DNA of 8,924 bases from NCBI GenBank assembly GCA_002327925.1, contig DCVA01000023.1, positions 1 through 8,924 of the forward strand, written 5' to 3'. Source of the DNA: Anaerolineales bacterium UBA2200. GTDB taxonomy: Bacteria > Chloroflexota > Anaerolineae > UBA2200. The notes beneath the pieces were generated by a model. It worked only from the letters and a program-made list of their open reading frames with translations, searched no databases and had not been told where the DNA came from. The position numbers and the translations under genes are program-made. Shown here piece after piece: positions 8,901-8,924 of this stretch (positions within the stretch are counted from its first letter, which is position 1; the number at the start of each line of letters is the position of its first letter).

Positions 8901-8924
8901 CTACGTGGCGCGCGCCACCACGCC
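2911..8924 (+). CDS. Large lipoprotein alpha-2-macroglobulin family protease inhibitor (3'-truncated by window)
   Basis: The frame is open without a stop to the window edge (2004 codons). The ATG at 2911 follows GGAGGA (2898-2903) by 7 nt and is preferred to in-frame ATGs at 2887 and 2896. Bacterial A2M proteins trap attacking proteases: cleavage of a bait region exposes a reactive thioester. A type II signal peptide ends in the lipobox LIAGC, with lipidated C35, followed by a Pro/Thr linker. Ig-like MG domains run from about 170 onward. Family motifs in order are 'DDRGMYRPGEQVHVKGWVRN' (717-736), 'VQEFRRPEFEV' (812-822), 'VVDEAILAL' (1231-1239), a flexible Ala/Gly/Met-rich stretch (about 1291-1318) in the bait position, 'RSDFNPLATF' (1322-1331), 'PDNLTRYR' (1350-1357), the thioester motif 'YPFECSEQ' (1535-1542; C1539, Q1542), helical thioester-domain 'LQNADGGW' (1585-1592), and 'HQNLRD' (1974-1979). 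The ending 'YVARATTP' suggests only a few dozen residues are missing. E. coli YfhM is a shorter relative (about 1650 residues). Confidence 0.96.
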   Translation, partial: MFGLTVIGTGAGRRGRRPLYALLSLALVSGLIAGCTGPAVLTPGTPTQVPPSTSTPGGLTYVRSSSALSFSAATGGISGMNTLRYSLSQGSEVPSQAQSTALAQTQALTGEEVQAIIDRLPELTGQEEDRQEFKLPPQTLPAPRPGTTVQEPFPPLDQVPPIVEPVVEPLKVLRYSPEGNVDQAPFLSITFDQPMVPLTSHAELAARDVPVRLTPTPDGEWRWVGTRTLVFQPTFRFPMATRYTVEIPAGTASETGGVLAEAVVFDFATPAPQMLDSAYPDMGPQRRDVILFVAFDQRIDPAAVLKTIRVSSGGVQYVTRLATANEVGADEQISQWVKNTAEGRWLAFRTVELLPYNATVTVDVGPGTPSAEGPLTTDAVQSLSFTTYGPLRVSAAHCGWGNTCQPLQSWYIRFTNPLDEEAFDESMVQISPELKNGVLSISGSSLNISGQSKGRTSYQITLKAAIRDQFGQSLEKDHTVTIEVGSAEPTMYASWEGMAVVDPSSRPSFSVYTINYNTVKVLAYSVEAEDWPAYLEYLQLAGRRTDPASPPGRRVIDQEVQVRSELDVLKETPIDLSKALSGDLGHVVLIVEPGEPSVPPSHESDYKPTVRVWVQVTSLGLDAFVDGQKLIAWVSSLADGSAVAGAEVAVYPGKAKASTRSDGLVRFDLSTTTGDKSGYVIARLGKDSAILPENVGWWGSGWSYSSPADYPRWYVIDDRGMYRPGEQVHVKGWVRNLHLSEGADVLTVPAPGQSVTFRLADSRGNELLSSSTELNALGGFDFAFTLPETMNLGQASLRLSLQGNEFHHAVQVQEFRRPEFEVATSVNEGPFMALEHAQFTVEAAYYAGGPLPNAEVSWLVTTQDGTYRPPNWDDFTFGVWVPWWRSYSKDYPLRLRFDGAEATSQSYAGTTDASGKHTLRVDFQSTYPPKPASLTAEATVMDVNRQAWASRSTILVHPASLYVGLRTNRTFYEQGQPVTVEAIVTDIDGNAVLDRPVEIKWVRLEWRYVKGEWVEKEVDTRTCTVGSLAEPVSCKFEASEGGQYRLTATITDGQGRQNYTELTRWVSGGKRPTASKVEKEEVELIPDRQEYQPGEVAEILVQSPFVPAEGLLTLRRGGILSTERFRMTEPTFILRIPISEAYIPNLNVQVDLVGATARLNHLGEIDETLPRRPAFASGGLDLSIPAYSRTLAVTATPQDKALEPGGKTTLDVRVTDAAGRPVSGAELAVIVVDEAILALSNYSLLDPISIFYQRRSSGVADYYLRQYIVLADPTLLASDELQQRNGAVLLESAMPTAAPMAYDMAKGGAGPGEEAAQAIAVRSDFNPLATFAASVPTDADGRAEVEVKVPDNLTRYRVMVVAVSGEKEFGKTESSITARLPLMVRASPPRFLNFGDRFELPVVIQNQTDNPMIVDVVVRAANAVAEGPAGQRLTVPANDRLEVRFPYTTESAGTARFQVSAVSGQWADAAEFSLPVYTPATTEAFAVYGTVDEGAIAQPVAAPGDAYVQFGGLEVSTSSTALQALSDAVLYLVSYPFECSEQLASRILAVAALRDVLSAFQAEGLPSPEALVSAVEGDIELLVGLQNADGGWPVWQRGRDSWPFYSIHATFALVKARDKGFDVPQGTLNLALTHLRQIEQHYPAWYSEDLRNTLTSYALYVRSQMGDLDLARARRLLREKGVEKLQPEALGWLLIVMNGDAGSANEVASIRKHLDNRVVETAGAANFVTSYREEDGYLVLASNRRADGVLLEALIVNQPDTDLIPKLVSGLLAHRKRGQWGNTQENVFILLALDKYFHQYEEQTPEFVARVWLGGDYVAGFSFSGRSTDYQAVQVPMSYLAELEGEPNLVLSKEGPGRLYYRLGMTYAPKDLTLEPMDRGFTVLRTYEPVDDPEDVKQGEDGVWHVRAGARVRIKLTMVAPSRRYHVALTDPLPAGFEAMNPALAVTGSIPQSPEEIDTPRMRYWWWHWTWYEHQNLRDQRAEAFASLLWEGVHEYTYVARATT

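Overview
The window looks like a chromosomal piece of a GC-rich bacterium, most likely Chloroflexota (Anaerolineae-like). This is inferred from family resemblance and style: a secreted protein with the 'VYLPxVYG...PTPTP' stem-and-linker seen often in that phylum, a C-terminal piece resembling a GT39-type membrane glycosyltransferase, and a very large lipoprotein alpha-2-macroglobulin (A2M). There is no rRNA, tRNA or marker gene to confirm the taxonomy. I see no mobile element, CRISPR array or RNA gene.

Layout. Positions 1-723 (+) hold the C-terminal end of a polytopic membrane protein. A sigma70-type promoter (749-777) then drives bfr (819-1283, +), a bacterioferritin with a complete ferroxidase site and the haem-ligand Met. 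It ends at a strong intrinsic terminator (1343-1376). A secreted protein with two fibronectin-III-like repeats lies on the minus strand (1406-2155), convergent with bfr. A control region at about 2208-2300 carries back-to-back promoters: a near-perfect TTGACA/TATAAT firing leftward into the secreted protein, and a TATAAT firing rightward into a PaaI-like hotdog thioesterase (2304-2774). After a 136-bp GC-rich spacer with predicted hairpins and no clear promoter, the rest of the window (2911 to the end) is one open frame. It encodes at least 2004 residues of an A2M-family lipoprotein and is cut off by the window edge close to its expected C terminus.

How the genes relate. bfr stands alone as a transcription unit for iron storage and detoxification. 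The thioesterase and the A2M gene may share a transcript, because no terminator with a U-tract and no recognisable promoter separates them, but nothing links their functions. The A2M keeps a C-x-E-Q thioester motif, a flexible segment placed where a bait region belongs, and only six cysteines, each with a plausible role (lipid anchor, two close pairs, thioester). It is predicted to be a membrane-anchored, surface-facing protease trap. It is the most interesting item here, but it belongs to a known family. I do not see evidence for a wholly undescribed system.
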